Positions 12,443 through 21,050 of a stretch of 21,325 nt of DNA are shown here, one piece after another (the stretch's first letter is position 1; each line of letters opens with the position of its first letter). The position numbers and the translations under genes were made by a program. Below the pieces are notes generated by a model. The model was not told the origin of the DNA. It saw nothing but the letters and a program-made list of their open reading frames with translations, and made no database searches. The stretch lies in assembly GCA_017462445.1 (NCBI GenBank), contig JAFTRB010000130.1:1-21325 (forward strand), in the 5' to 3' direction. The stretch is from Clostridia bacterium (GTDB taxonomy: Bacteria > Bacillota_A > Clostridia > Oscillospirales > CAG-272).

Positions 12443-13776
12443 ATACTCCCATATACGATTTTGTAAGCGAGTACATAGACCGCGGAAGTGCTAGGCTGCA
12501 TATGCCCGGCCACAAGGGAAGAGGGCCTCTCGGCTGCGAGGAGCGTGATATTACCGAGGTGGGAGGCGCCGATGTGCTTTACTCTCCCACGGGGATAATC
12601 GAGCAGAGCGAGAGAGGTGCCACATCTCTCTTCAACACTTCCCATACTTACTACTCGACCGAGGGCTCAACTCTTGCAATAAAGGCTATGCTCGCTGTGG
12701 CTCTGAAGGCTAAAAAAAGCGACACGCCCCCCACTGTTGTGGCGGCGAGGAATGCGCATAAGGCGTTTGTATATGCTGCGGCGCTCCTCGGGATAGACAT
12801 AGTGTGGATGTATGCGGAGGGTGGCGGATATCTCGGAGGCTGCTATACTCCCGAGCTTGTCAAAAATACGCTTTCCTCGCTTGATACCCCGCCTATGGCG
12901 GTTTATATTACAAGCCCCGATTATCTCGGAGGTATTGCTGACATAGCCGGTATCAGCAGGGTATGCGAGGAGGTTGGAATACCGCTTCTCGTAGATAATG
13001 CCCACGGCGCATATCTCGCCTTCCTCGAGAAGCCTATGCACCCTATCGCCCTGGGCGCGGCAATGTGTACCGACTCGGCGCACAAAACGCTCCCCGTCCT
13101 GACAGGCGGAGCCTATCTTCACATATCGAAGGAGTGGGAGAGCTATAACTCCTATGCCAGAGAGTGCCTGTCCCTTTTCGCCTCTACAAGTCCGTCGTAT
13201 CTCATTCTGCAATCGCTTGACCTGTGTAACAGGGAGCTTGACGAGGGATATGCCGAGGAGCTTGGCAGATGTGTTAATGATGTGGAGAGCCTGAAGGCGG
13301 CTCTTGCCAAAAAGGGAATTATTACCGAGCCCTCGGAACCGTTAAAGATAACACTCTCTGGTTCAAGATTTGGCATGACGGGTTATGAAATTGCCGACAT
13401 TCTCGAGAAAAACGGCATAGTTCCCGAGTTTGCCGACAGATACTTTACCGTTCTGATGATATCGCCGTCAAACACCGCTGAGGAGCTTCGGCTTTTGGAA
13501 AAAGTCCTGCTGGGCTTGCCTGCCGCAGAGTACACTGCCGATTACGGTCCCTTGCCACCCCGCGCAGAGAAGATTATGAGTGCAAGAGATGCTCTTCTTG
13601 CTCCAAGCGAGGCGATAGCCTCCCGCGACGCTGTCGGCAGAATCTGCGCTGACCCCTCGGTCAACTGTCCTCCTGCCGTACCGATTGTTGTAAGCGGTGA
13701 GAGGATAACCGAAGAGCTGTCCTGGCTGCTATGCCACTGGGGAGTGGACTGTGTGAAGGTAGTTAAAGGAGAATGA
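12439..13776 (+). CDS. PLP-dependent Orn/Lys/Arg decarboxylase-family enzyme
   Basis: A 445-residue aspartate-aminotransferase-fold enzyme of the Orn/Lys/Arg decarboxylase major-domain family. It would remove the carboxyl group of a basic amino acid, giving a polyamine precursor (ornithine to putrescine, lysine to cadaverine or arginine to agmatine). Signatures are RLHMPGHKG (res 19-27), GADVLYSPTG, TEGSTLAIKAML, and the PLP pocket: Asp186 and His189 in VDNAHGAY, and the Schiff-base Lys216 in TDSAHKTLPVLTGGA. It is the short form without an N-terminal wing domain. The ATG at 12439 lies in the ATGA overlap with the scfB stop; an in-frame ATG at 12400 falls inside scfB and lacks a ribosome site. 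The substrate cannot be told. The close coupling to a RiPP maturase is notable. Confidence 0.9.
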   Translation: MNTPIYDFVSEYIDRGSARLHMPGHKGRGPLGCEERDITEVGGADVLYSPTGIIEQSERGATSLFNTSHTYYSTEGSTLAIKAMLAVALKAKKSDTPPTVVAARNAHKAFVYAAALLGIDIVWMYAEGGGYLGGCYTPELVKNTLSSLDTPPMAVYITSPDYLGGIADIAGISRVCEEVGIPLLVDNAHGAYLAFLEKPMHPIALGAAMCTDSAHKTLPVLTGGAYLHISKEWESYNSYARECLSLFASTSPSYLILQSLDLCNRELDEGYAEELGRCVNDVESLKAALAKKGIITEPSEPLKITLSGSRFGMTGYEIADILEKNGIVPEFADRYFTVLMISPSNTAEELRLLEKVLLGLPAAEYTADYGPLPPRAEKIMSARDALLAPSEAIASRDAVGRICADPSVNCPPAVPIVVSGERITEELSWLLCHWGVDCVKVVKGE

Positions 13777-13777
13777 T

Positions 13778-16006
13778 ATGAAAAGAATTTTATACTTATT
13801 TGCAGCAATGCTTCTTGCCTTGCTTTTGACCCTGTCGCTTGTTGCCTGCGGCGGTACAGAGGATGATCCGGGCACACCGCCCGAGGGCGATAACGGGCAG
13901 ACTGATGTCCCTGGCGGTGATACCCCTGATGAGCCCGAACAGCCCGAGACACCTGAGCAGCCCGAGACGCCCACAGTCGACACCTCGGCGATCGACAGCT
14001 TTATTCAGGCGATGGGCAACAACTACACCGCTTTTATAAACGAGGGCACGGACTCCTCGACAACGCGCTATCTGGTTTGCGAAAACGGTGTGCGTATCTA
14101 TCGGGGAATGTATGACACCAAGGGCGAATTTATTGCCGTAGAGGGTGGAAGATATTACTCTTACAAGTACGATTCCAGCGATGCTATGTGGCACAAGACG
14201 GACACCGAGGCGGTTGATTTTGACAGCCTTGCCAAGGATAAGCTTGTCGGCGCAGAATGGACTGCGTACGATAGCGAAACGGGCGAGTATACAGGTAGCC
14301 TTGACGGCAGAGCTGTCACATTAAGAATTGTCGAGGGGGAGAGCGGAGCCGAGATAAGAATCAACGGCGAGGAATATACCTTTGATATATATATGCTTGG
14401 TTTAACCGAGCTTGAAATGCCCGAGGGCGACAGGATCGTAGACGAGAGCGCTCCCATAGGGCCTTCGCCCGATACCCCCACGCCCGATGAGCCTGATCCC
14501 GACGAGCCTGACCAGGATGAGAAGCGCTATATCTATACCGTGGATGAGTCGGGAGAGTATAACTATAATATACCACTCCTTCGTGAGCTTCTCGAAAAAT
14601 GGATGAAGGGCGACAATCAGTGGGGCGAGGACATTGCCGCTAAAAGGCTTCTCTCTATGGGTATGAAGACCGAGCGCATATTCTTTATCGAGCCGCGAGA
14701 GGATTATATCGGCTTCGGCGCTCTTACAAATAAAAACGGGGCAATCGGCATGATGCTCTATTGCATCAATGATGCGGCCCTGCTTGATGCAATAATGGAC
14801 GGTAGCGCAAGGAGCGAGAGCGGCTTCGTTTCAGCCTTGAACAATGTCGGTCTTGCAAATATTGCGCCCTGGAACGATCTTTCGGACAAAACCACGGTCA
14901 AGCTTGATACCGCTATATCCGAAAGGGATATGTCGATTATGCTTGCGAATACCTTAAAGCGCCTTTCCGCCGTGGGAACACAGAGCAGGGCGGATGATGA
15001 CGGAGTAATATATAACGGTCTTCTGGGCGCAGAGCTGATTTACTGCGCAAAGGGCGAGTATTCCGGAGTCAGCGCGGGCGCAGGTCTTGGCAATATGATT
15101 AGTTGCGACTTCTATACAGTATTCAAGGTAGGTAATAGCTACGAGCTTGTAACTATTCATGTCGCGGCAACAGAGTCGCCGTTAAAATTTGACTATGTTC
15201 TTAAAGAGACAGAGGGCAAGTGGATAGTCTTTTCGGTTGACAAATATTCAATCGATTCGGGGAATGCTGAAATAGCCGGGGGCGAGTCCAAGTATCTTTG
15301 CGCGCCCGCCGATGAAAACGGCTTTGTTATAACCGCAGACGGCGTGCTTATCGATTATGTCGGTGAGAAGACGGATATCACGATCCCAAGCTCAGTAACC
15401 TCCATAGGAGAGGCTGCCTTCTACGAATGCAATTTGGTAGGCGTTCATATTCCGAGCAATGTAAACAGCATCGGTGAGTACGCCTTTGCCAACAATAAGT
15501 CGCTCGCGAGACTTAGCTTTGAAAAGGATAGTCCCGTTGAAATACTGGCGGCAGGGGCATTCGCCGGCTGCTCTGCCCTTGTAACAGTAGAGCTGCCCAC
15601 AGGCCTTACCGAAATTGGAGATGGCGCCTTTGCCGGCTGCGGCTTCAGAAGCATAGACCTTTCCTCGGTTGGTATTATTCGCATATCCACTAACGCATTT
15701 TCAGGTTGTACATCGCTTGGCGCGGTGGAGCTGCCCGGGACTCTTACTCATATTTCCAATGGCGCCTTTTCTGGCTGCGCCATCGAAAGCATCACGCTCC
15801 CCGCATCTCTTGTCTGGATTGGCGAGGAGGTATTTAAGGGCTGCGCTTCTCTTACAAGCGTATACTTTGGCGCGCAGAGCGGATGGCAGATCTATCGGGT
15901 AGCATCGTCAGGGTCGGCTGAGGCTATCTCGGTATCCTCCCCCTCGCAGAATGCAATAAATCTTAAGGAAGAATATGCCGGTTATTGCTGGAAGAGAGTA
16001 GTGTAA
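13778..16006 (+). CDS. Surface lipoprotein with BspA-like leucine-rich repeats
   Basis: A 742-residue predicted lipoprotein. Its signal peptide (MKR, then hydrophobic res 4-20) ends in the lipobox LVAC with lipidated Cys24, so it should be anchored outside the membrane. A Pro/Glu/Asp/Thr-rich linker follows (about 27-70, with PEQPETPEQPETP). A first globular domain (about 71-225) of unknown type is followed by a second acidic Pro-rich linker (PDTPTPDEPDPDEPDQDE) and a middle domain (about 250-500). The C-terminal part (about 515-697) has LRR_5 repeats of the form ITIPSSVTSIGEAAFYEC, repeated with GAFAGC, NAFSGC and VFKGC variants. Such repeats usually mediate binding in surface proteins. AAAGGAG lies inside the end of the previous gene, 1 nt separates the genes, and it closes the scf operon. 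Confidence 0.88.
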   Translation: MKRILYLFAAMLLALLLTLSLVACGGTEDDPGTPPEGDNGQTDVPGGDTPDEPEQPETPEQPETPTVDTSAIDSFIQAMGNNYTAFINEGTDSSTTRYLVCENGVRIYRGMYDTKGEFIAVEGGRYYSYKYDSSDAMWHKTDTEAVDFDSLAKDKLVGAEWTAYDSETGEYTGSLDGRAVTLRIVEGESGAEIRINGEEYTFDIYMLGLTELEMPEGDRIVDESAPIGPSPDTPTPDEPDPDEPDQDEKRYIYTVDESGEYNYNIPLLRELLEKWMKGDNQWGEDIAAKRLLSMGMKTERIFFIEPREDYIGFGALTNKNGAIGMMLYCINDAALLDAIMDGSARSESGFVSALNNVGLANIAPWNDLSDKTTVKLDTAISERDMSIMLANTLKRLSAVGTQSRADDDGVIYNGLLGAELIYCAKGEYSGVSAGAGLGNMISCDFYTVFKVGNSYELVTIHVAATESPLKFDYVLKETEGKWIVFSVDKYSIDSGNAEIAGGESKYLCAPADENGFVITADGVLIDYVGEKTDITIPSSVTSIGEAAFYECNLVGVHIPSNVNSIGEYAFANNKSLARLSFEKDSPVEILAAGAFAGCSALVTVELPTGLTEIGDGAFAGCGFRSIDLSSVGIIRISTNAFSGCTSLGAVELPGTLTHISNGAFSGCAIESITLPASLVWIGEEVFKGCASLTSVYFGAQSGWQIYRVASSGSAEAISVSSPSQNAINLKEEYAGYCWKRVV

Positions 16007-16020
16007 ATTAAATAATGCGG

Positions 16021-16049
16021 ACCCCCATCGGCAAAGAGTCGATGGGGGT
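16021..16049 (+). terminator. First hairpin of the scf operon terminator
   Basis: ACCCCCATCG (16021-16030) pairs with CGATGGGGGT (16040-16049). There is no U tract after it, so it probably acts together with the next hairpin. The CCCCATCGGCAA arm resembles the terminator at 17178. Confidence 0.6.
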
Positions 16050-16055
16050 TAACAC

Positions 16056-16084
16056 AAAAAGACCGAGTCACTCGGTCTTTTTTG
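16056..16084 (+). terminator. Intrinsic terminator closing the scf operon
   Basis: AAAAAGACCGAG (16056-16067), loop TCA, CTCGGTCTTTTT (16071-16082), extended by further T. It is a strong terminator, near-symmetric and able to act in both directions. Confidence 0.9.
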
Positions 16085-16171
16085 CTAAAATTCTTATGAA
16101 CCGCCTTGTTGGGTATTAATTATTATATTAAACAAATATCATCTGTTAGTATATTATTTTATCTCTATTCA

Positions 16172-16200
16172 TTGACAAATAGAAAAATGTTTTATATAAT
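16172..16200 (+). promoter_or_regulatory. Consensus SigA promoter of the LysR gene
   Basis: TTGACA (16172-16177), 17 bp, TATAAT (16195-16200), a perfect match to both hexamers. The AT-rich stretch 16090-16170 upstream may hold LysR binding sites, but no clear T-N11-A dyad was chosen. Confidence 0.85.
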
Positions 16201-16227
16201 TTAGTTAGCAAACAAAGGGAGGCAGGT

Positions 16228-17151
16228 ATGAACCTATTACATGTAAGATATGCTCTTGAGGTTGCAAAGCAGGGAAGTATGGCAAAGGCGGCGGATACGC
16301 TCTTTGTCGCTCTGCCAAATATCAGCCGCTCCATAAAGGAGCTGGAGGCAGATCTTGGAATTGTTATATTTGATCGTACTGCCAAGGGTATGGTTCTTAC
16401 CCTGGAGGGCGAGAAGTTCATCGGATATGCCAAGGAGCTGATCAGTCACATTGACAGTGTTGAGGCGCAGTATAAGAGTGGAGCTAAAAAGAAGCAACGC
16501 TTTTCCATCTCTGTTCCTCGCGCAACATATATTGCAGAGGCATTTACTGCCTTTAGCTCTGTTTTAGATGGCGAGCCCTGCGAGCTTTTCTATAAGGAAA
16601 CCAACTCGCAAAGGGCGATAAGCAATATTCTTGAGCACGATTATCACCTGGGAATTATTCGCTATGCCGAGAGCTTTGAACGGCAGTTCAAGGATATGCT
16701 CGAGGAGCATGGGCTGGAATATGAGATGATTGCTGAGTTCTCATACCTGTTGCTTATGAGTAAAGACTCTCCTCTTGCGGAAAGGGAGAGCATAAGCTTC
16801 AGCGATTTACCGGGGCTTATAGAGATAGCCCATGCCGACCCCTATGTCCCCTCTCTCCCGCTCTCCAAGGTGGTCAAGGAGGAGCTTCCCGATAATATTG
16901 ACGAGAGAATATTCATCTTCGAGAGGGCAAGCCAGTTTGACCTTCTGTCATTAAATCCCAGAACCTTTATGTGGGTATCTCCTGTGCCGGAACGTCTTTT
17001 GGATATGTACGGTCTTATACAGCGCCCCTGTGTGGATAATACCAGGTTATATAAAGATGTTCTGGTTTACAAAAAGGGCTATAAGCTTTCCGCTTTGGAC
17101 AAGGCGTTTATCACCGAGCTTTGTAATTCGCGAAGAAGAAATTTATCCTGA
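16228..17151 (+). CDS. LysR-family transcriptional regulator
   Basis: A 307-residue LysR-type regulator. The winged HTH lies at about res 1-60 (HVRYALEVAKQGSMAKAADTL, then PNISRSIKELEADLGIVIFDR), followed by a linker helix (61-85) and a periplasmic-binding-protein-like effector domain (about 90-300). GGGAGG precedes the ATG. LysR proteins often control an adjacent gene; here the next gene is adhE, on the same strand after a terminator, so control of adhE is possible but not shown. The effector is unknown. The gene is monocistronic with a consensus promoter and a terminator at 17178. Confidence 0.94.
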   Translation: MNLLHVRYALEVAKQGSMAKAADTLFVALPNISRSIKELEADLGIVIFDRTAKGMVLTLEGEKFIGYAKELISHIDSVEAQYKSGAKKKQRFSISVPRATYIAEAFTAFSSVLDGEPCELFYKETNSQRAISNILEHDYHLGIIRYAESFERQFKDMLEEHGLEYEMIAEFSYLLLMSKDSPLAERESISFSDLPGLIEIAHADPYVPSLPLSKVVKEELPDNIDERIFIFERASQFDLLSLNPRTFMWVSPVPERLLDMYGLIQRPCVDNTRLYKDVLVYKKGYKLSALDKAFITELCNSRRRNLS

Positions 17152-17177
17152 ACCCCACATATTATAATAATTCCTTC

Positions 17178-17211
17178 CCCCATCGGCAATAATTGCCGAT
17201 GGGGTTATTTT
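17178..17211 (+). terminator. Intrinsic terminator of the LysR gene
   Basis: CCCCATCGGCAA (17178-17189), loop TAA, TTGCCGATGGGG (17193-17204), then TTATTTTTAT. A perfect 12-bp stem. The outer ATCGGCAA arm repeats sequence seen at 16026-16033. Confidence 0.9.
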
Positions 17212-17241
17212 TATATATAACCCCCGTTGCCTTTTTGGTAA

Positions 17242-17270
17242 TTTACATTACGGAAAAAGTATGTTAAAAT
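17242..17270 (+). promoter_or_regulatory. SigA-type promoter of adhE
   Basis: TTTACA (17242-17247), 17 bp, TAAAAT (17265-17270) preceded by an extended TGT. A Rex-like operator (17261-17278) covers the -10 box. Confidence 0.8.
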
Positions 17271-17278
17271 TATAACAA
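17261..17278. promoter_or_regulatory. Candidate Rex (redox repressor) operator
   Basis: ATGTTAAAATTATAACAA matches the Rex consensus TTGTTAAnnnnTTAACAA at 12 of 14 fixed positions. It overlaps the -10 box, where a repressor would block RNA polymerase. Rex senses the NADH/NAD+ ratio and represses adhE in several clostridia. The assignment is inferred from the sequence match and the gene. Confidence 0.6.
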
Positions 17279-17309
17279 TCTTAATAAACGACCTTTCACG
17301 GAGGAAAAA

Positions 17310-20018
17310 ATGAAAGAAAAAACTTACCAGATCATTGACAGTGTAGAGCGCCTTGAGGAGGCGATTGCAAGAGTCAGAGATGCGCAGCGTATCTTTGCCA
17401 CCTACACTCAGGAGCAGGTTGATGCCATATTCCTTGCGGCGGCATCTGCGGCAAACAAGGCTAGAATAAGCCTGGCTAAGCTTGCGGTCGAGGAGACCGG
17501 CATGGGTATTGTGGAGGATAAGGTTATTAAAAACAACTATGCCTCCGAGTACATTTACAACGCATACAAGAACACCAAGACCTGTGGTGTTATCGAGGAG
17601 GATAAGGCCTTTGGCATCAAGAAGATTGCCGAGCCTATCGGTGTAATTGCCGCCGTCATTCCTACCACCAACCCCACCTCCACCGCCATCTTCAAGTGCC
17701 TTCTTGCTCTTAAGACAAGAAATGCCATCATCATCTCTCCCCACCCCAGAGCAAAGAATTCGACTATCGCGGCAGCAAAGCTTATTCTTGAGGCGGCGGT
17801 TGCTGCTGGCGCGCCCGAGGGAATTATCGATTGGATCGACATCCCCTCCCTTGAGATGACCAACACGGTTATGAAGGAGGCTGACATCATCCTTGCCACA
17901 GGCGGCCCGGGAATGGTAAAGGCGGCATACTCCAGCGGAAAGCCCGCTCTCGGCGTTGGCGCGGGTAACACTCCCGCCATCATCGACAGCACGGCGGATG
18001 TTCTTCTTGCTGTAAGCTCCATTATTCACTCCAAGACCTTTGATAACGGTATGATTTGCGCTTCCGAGCAGTCTGTTATCGTGCTTGACGATATCTACGA
18101 TGCTGTCAAGGAGGAGTTCGCTGTTCGCGGCTGCTACTTCTTAAGCCCCGCCGAGACCGAGAAGGTAAGAAAGACAATTATAATCAACGGCGCGCTTAAT
18201 GCTAAAATTGTTGGACAGAGCGCTCACAGAATTGCCGAGCTTGCAGGCGTCAGCGTTCCCGTTGGAACAAAGGTGCTTATGGGCGAGGTTGAGAGCGTTG
18301 AGCTGAGCGAGGAGTTTGCCCACGAGAAGCTTTCCCACGTGCTTGCAATGTACAGGGCGAAGAGCTTTGAGGATGCGCTCGCCAAGGCGGAGCATCGTGT
18401 AGCGGACGGTGGCTACGGTCACACCTCTTCTATCTATCTTAACGAGATTACCGAGAGCGGAAAGCTTGCTGAGTTTGCGGCGCGTATGAAGACCTGCCGT
18501 ATCCTTGTAAACACTCCCTCGGCGCAGGGCGGTATAGGTGATTTGTACAACTTCAGGCTTGCTCCCTCGCTTACCCTCGGCTGTGGCTCCTGGGGCGGCA
18601 ACTCGGTTTCCGAGAATGTTGGAGTTAAGCATCTTATAAATATCAAGACGGTTGCAGAAAGAAGAGAAAATATGCTTTGGTTCAGAACACCCGGTAAGGT
18701 TTACATAAAGAAGGGCTGCCTGCCCGTAGCGCTTGACGAGCTTAAGACCGTAAGAGGCGCTAAAAAGGCATTTATCGTAACCGACAGGTTCCTCTACGAG
18801 AACGGCTACACCAAGCCCATTACCGATAAGCTTGACGAGATGGGTATCACCCACACCACCTTCTTCGATGTTGCTCCCGATCCTACCCTTGCCTGCGCAA
18901 GAGCCGGAGCCGAGCAGATGCGCGCCTTTGGGCCCGACACGATCATAGCTCTTGGCGGTGGCTCGGCTATGGATGCGGGTAAGATCATGTGGGTATTGTA
19001 TGAGCATCCGGATGCAGACTTTATGGATATGGCGATGAGATTTATCGATATACGCAAGCGCGTATATACCTTCCCCAAGATGGGCGAGAAGGCATATTTC
19101 ATAGCCATTCCCACCTCTGCAGGAACAGGCTCGGAGGTTACTCCCTTTGCGGTTATAACCGATGAGAGCACCGGAGTCAAGTACCCCCTTGCAGACTACG
19201 AGCTTCTTCCCAACATGGCAATTGTTGACACCGACTTCCATATGTCCGCGCCCAAGGGCTTGACAGCCGCCTCGGGAATTGATGCTGTAACCCACGCGCT
19301 TGAGGCATATGTAGCAATGCTTGCCACCGACTACACGGACGGACTGGCGCTCGGAGCGCTTAAGACCATCTTCACCTACCTCCCAAGAGCCTATGACAAC
19401 GGTCAGGTAGATGTTCAGGCAAGAGAGAAGATGGCAAATGCGGCAACTATGGCAGGTATGGCGTTTGCCAATGCCTTCCTTGGTGTATGCCACTCTATGG
19501 CGCATAAGCTTGGAGCCTTCCATCACCTCCCCCACGGCGTTGCAAACGCTCTTATGATAGAGCAGGTAATTCGCTTCAACTCCTCCGATGCTCCCATAAA
19601 GATGGGAACCTTCTCCCAGTATGACCACCCCCACACCGCAGCAAGATATGCGGAAATTGCCGATCATCTGGGGCTTGGCGGTAACACCGAGAGGGAAAAG
19701 GTTGAGGCTCTCATCAGCGCGGTAAATGCGCTCAAGGCGAGAGTCGGCATCAAGGCGACCATCAGGGATTACGGAATTGATGAGGAGAGCTTCCTCGCCT
19801 CGCTCGACGAGATGGTAGAGCAGGCGTTCGACGACCAGTGTACCGGTGCCAACCCCCGTTATCCGCTTATGAGCGAGATAAAGGATATGTATCTTGCGGC
19901 ATACTACGGAACTCGCTTCACCGAGAAGGAGATGCCCGTGTCCCCCTACTCCGATTTTGAGCCCGACAGTGTAAAGACGATGTACACCAAGGGAAAGAAT
20001 GCCACCCGTGTTAAATAA
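17310..20018 (+). CDS. adhE: Bifunctional acetaldehyde-CoA/alcohol dehydrogenase AdhE
   Basis: A 902-residue fermentation enzyme that reduces acetyl-CoA to acetaldehyde and then ethanol, regenerating two NAD+. The N-terminal aldehyde dehydrogenase half (about 1-440) has the acyl-thioester Cys250 in FDNGMICASEQSV and a cofactor-binding loop in GPGMVKAAYSSGKPALGVG. A linker leads to the iron-containing alcohol dehydrogenase half (about 455-880), with NAD-binding GGGSAMDAGK and predicted Fe(II) ligands Asp658, His662, His728 and His742, at the same spacing as in E. coli AdhE. The enzyme usually assembles into long helical filaments (spirosomes). Length is normal and both active sites are intact. 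CACGGAGG precedes the ATG. It heads an operon with a kinase-fold protein and two small Fe-S proteins. Confidence 0.98.
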   Translation: MKEKTYQIIDSVERLEEAIARVRDAQRIFATYTQEQVDAIFLAAASAANKARISLAKLAVEETGMGIVEDKVIKNNYASEYIYNAYKNTKTCGVIEEDKAFGIKKIAEPIGVIAAVIPTTNPTSTAIFKCLLALKTRNAIIISPHPRAKNSTIAAAKLILEAAVAAGAPEGIIDWIDIPSLEMTNTVMKEADIILATGGPGMVKAAYSSGKPALGVGAGNTPAIIDSTADVLLAVSSIIHSKTFDNGMICASEQSVIVLDDIYDAVKEEFAVRGCYFLSPAETEKVRKTIIINGALNAKIVGQSAHRIAELAGVSVPVGTKVLMGEVESVELSEEFAHEKLSHVLAMYRAKSFEDALAKAEHRVADGGYGHTSSIYLNEITESGKLAEFAARMKTCRILVNTPSAQGGIGDLYNFRLAPSLTLGCGSWGGNSVSENVGVKHLINIKTVAERRENMLWFRTPGKVYIKKGCLPVALDELKTVRGAKKAFIVTDRFLYENGYTKPITDKLDEMGITHTTFFDVAPDPTLACARAGAEQMRAFGPDTIIALGGGSAMDAGKIMWVLYEHPDADFMDMAMRFIDIRKRVYTFPKMGEKAYFIAIPTSAGTGSEVTPFAVITDESTGVKYPLADYELLPNMAIVDTDFHMSAPKGLTAASGIDAVTHALEAYVAMLATDYTDGLALGALKTIFTYLPRAYDNGQVDVQAREKMANAATMAGMAFANAFLGVCHSMAHKLGAFHHLPHGVANALMIEQVIRFNSSDAPIKMGTFSQYDHPHTAARYAEIADHLGLGGNTEREKVEALISAVNALKARVGIKATIRDYGIDEESFLASLDEMVEQAFDDQCTGANPRYPLMSEIKDMYLAAYYGTRFTEKEMPVSPYSDFEPDSVKTMYTKGKNATRVK

Positions 20019-20045
20019 TTGCAGGAATGATAGGAGATAATGTAA

Positions 20046-20795
20046 ATGAAACTTGACAGAGTAATCGCAGTCAGAAATAACAAGACCGTCTATCGTGACG
20101 GCGACAGATGTATTAAGGTGTTTGATGAGAGCTATTGTAAGGCGGATGTTCTTAACGAGGCGCTCAATCAGGCGCGTATAGAAGAAACCGGTCTTTATAT
20201 TCCAAAAATTCTTGAGGTAACGATGGTTGACGGCAAGTGGGCAATAGTCAGCGAGTTTATAAAGGGCAAGACCCTCGCTCGCCTGATGGAGGAGGACCCC
20301 GATAACAAGGATAAATATATTGAGCTGCTTGTGGATGTGCAGATGTCTATCCACAGCAAGACCTCTCCCGCCCTTGGCAAGCTTAAGGATAAGATGAGCC
20401 GTAAGATCAGCATATGCGAGCTTGATGCAACCACCCGATACGATTTGCACACAAGGCTGGAGGGAATGCCCAAGCATAACAAGGTTTGCCATGGTGATTT
20501 GAATCCCTCCAACATTATCATTTCCGAGGACGGAACCCCCTACATCATTGACTGGTCCCACGCAACCCAGGGCAATGCCTCTGCGGATGTGGCGAGAACC
20601 TATTTGCTCTTCTGGCTCTCGGGAGATATCGAGGGGGCTGAGAAATACCTTGACCTCTTCTGCCAAAAGAGCGGAACTGCCAAGCAGTATGTACAGAAGT
20701 GGATGCCTATTGTTGCCGCATCCCAGTCGGTAAAGGGAAATGCGAAGGAGCGCGAATTCCTTCTTTCATGGACCTCGGTTGTTGATTACGAATAA
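20046..20795 (+). CDS. APH/choline-kinase-fold phosphotransferase-like protein
   Basis: A 249-residue protein of the aminoglycoside phosphotransferase/choline kinase superfamily. It shows a lysine in the N-lobe (RCIKVF, Lys24), the catalytic loop His149-Gly-Asp151-x4-Asn156 (VCHGDLNPSNII), and the metal-binding Asp169 in YIIDWSHA. All three needed for ATP-dependent phosphotransfer are present. The usual substrates of this fold are small molecules with hydroxyl groups (antibiotics, choline, sugars), but some members phosphorylate proteins. Position between adhE and two Fe-S proteins argues for a metabolic or signalling role rather than antibiotic resistance. TAGGAGA precedes the ATG, and it starts 27 nt after adhE. 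The substrate is not known. Confidence 0.85.
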   Translation: MKLDRVIAVRNNKTVYRDGDRCIKVFDESYCKADVLNEALNQARIEETGLYIPKILEVTMVDGKWAIVSEFIKGKTLARLMEEDPDNKDKYIELLVDVQMSIHSKTSPALGKLKDKMSRKISICELDATTRYDLHTRLEGMPKHNKVCHGDLNPSNIIISEDGTPYIIDWSHATQGNASADVARTYLLFWLSGDIEGAEKYLDLFCQKSGTAKQYVQKWMPIVAASQSVKGNAKEREFLLSWTSVVDYE

Positions 20796-20809
20796 GAAAG
20801 GATTTTGAA

Positions 20810-21049
20810 ATGAAAATTACTGTTTGTATAGGCAGCTCCTGCCATATCAAGGGCTCTCGCAGTGTTGTAGAGCAGCTTCAGTATCTTATTGCAGAGAACA
20901 AGCTCGGTGACGAGGTCGAGCTTGGCGGAACCTTTTGCATGGGCAGATGCCAGAAGGGCGTATGTGTAACAGTTGACGGGGACTTCTTCTCCGTCACTCC
21001 CGAAACCGTCGGCGAATTCTTTGCCGAGAATGTGCTGGGCAGGCTCTGA
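20810..21049 (+). CDS. Thioredoxin-like [2Fe-2S] ferredoxin-domain protein, copy 1
   Basis: A 79-residue single-domain protein of the thioredoxin-like [2Fe-2S] family, like the N-terminal part of NuoE/HndA and of stand-alone clostridial ferredoxins. Cluster ligands are expected at Cys7, Cys12 (CIGSSC), Cys43 and Cys47 (CMGRC). An extra Cys52 lies beyond. It should carry one electron to or from a partner such as an [FeFe] hydrogenase or an NADH-dependent oxidoreductase. The next gene is a paralogue with the same layout. AAAGGAT precedes the ATG, 15 nt after the kinase-fold gene, so they share an operon. Which partner it serves cannot be told because the operon runs out of the window. Confidence 0.88.
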   Translation: MKITVCIGSSCHIKGSRSVVEQLQYLIAENKLGDEVELGGTFCMGRCQKGVCVTVDGDFFSVTPETVGEFFAENVLGRL

Positions 21050-21050
21050 T

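Noticed and set aside
18141..20666. An 841-codon open frame on the minus strand, antisense to adhE
   Set aside because: It is a shadow of the GC-rich codon usage of adhE, whose product matches a known enzyme along its whole length. The antisense frame has no promoter, ribosome site or recognisable domain.
20046..20795. Aminoglycoside resistance gene
   Set aside because: The fold matches APH enzymes broadly, but the operon is metabolic and the sequence is not close to any resistance enzyme I know.
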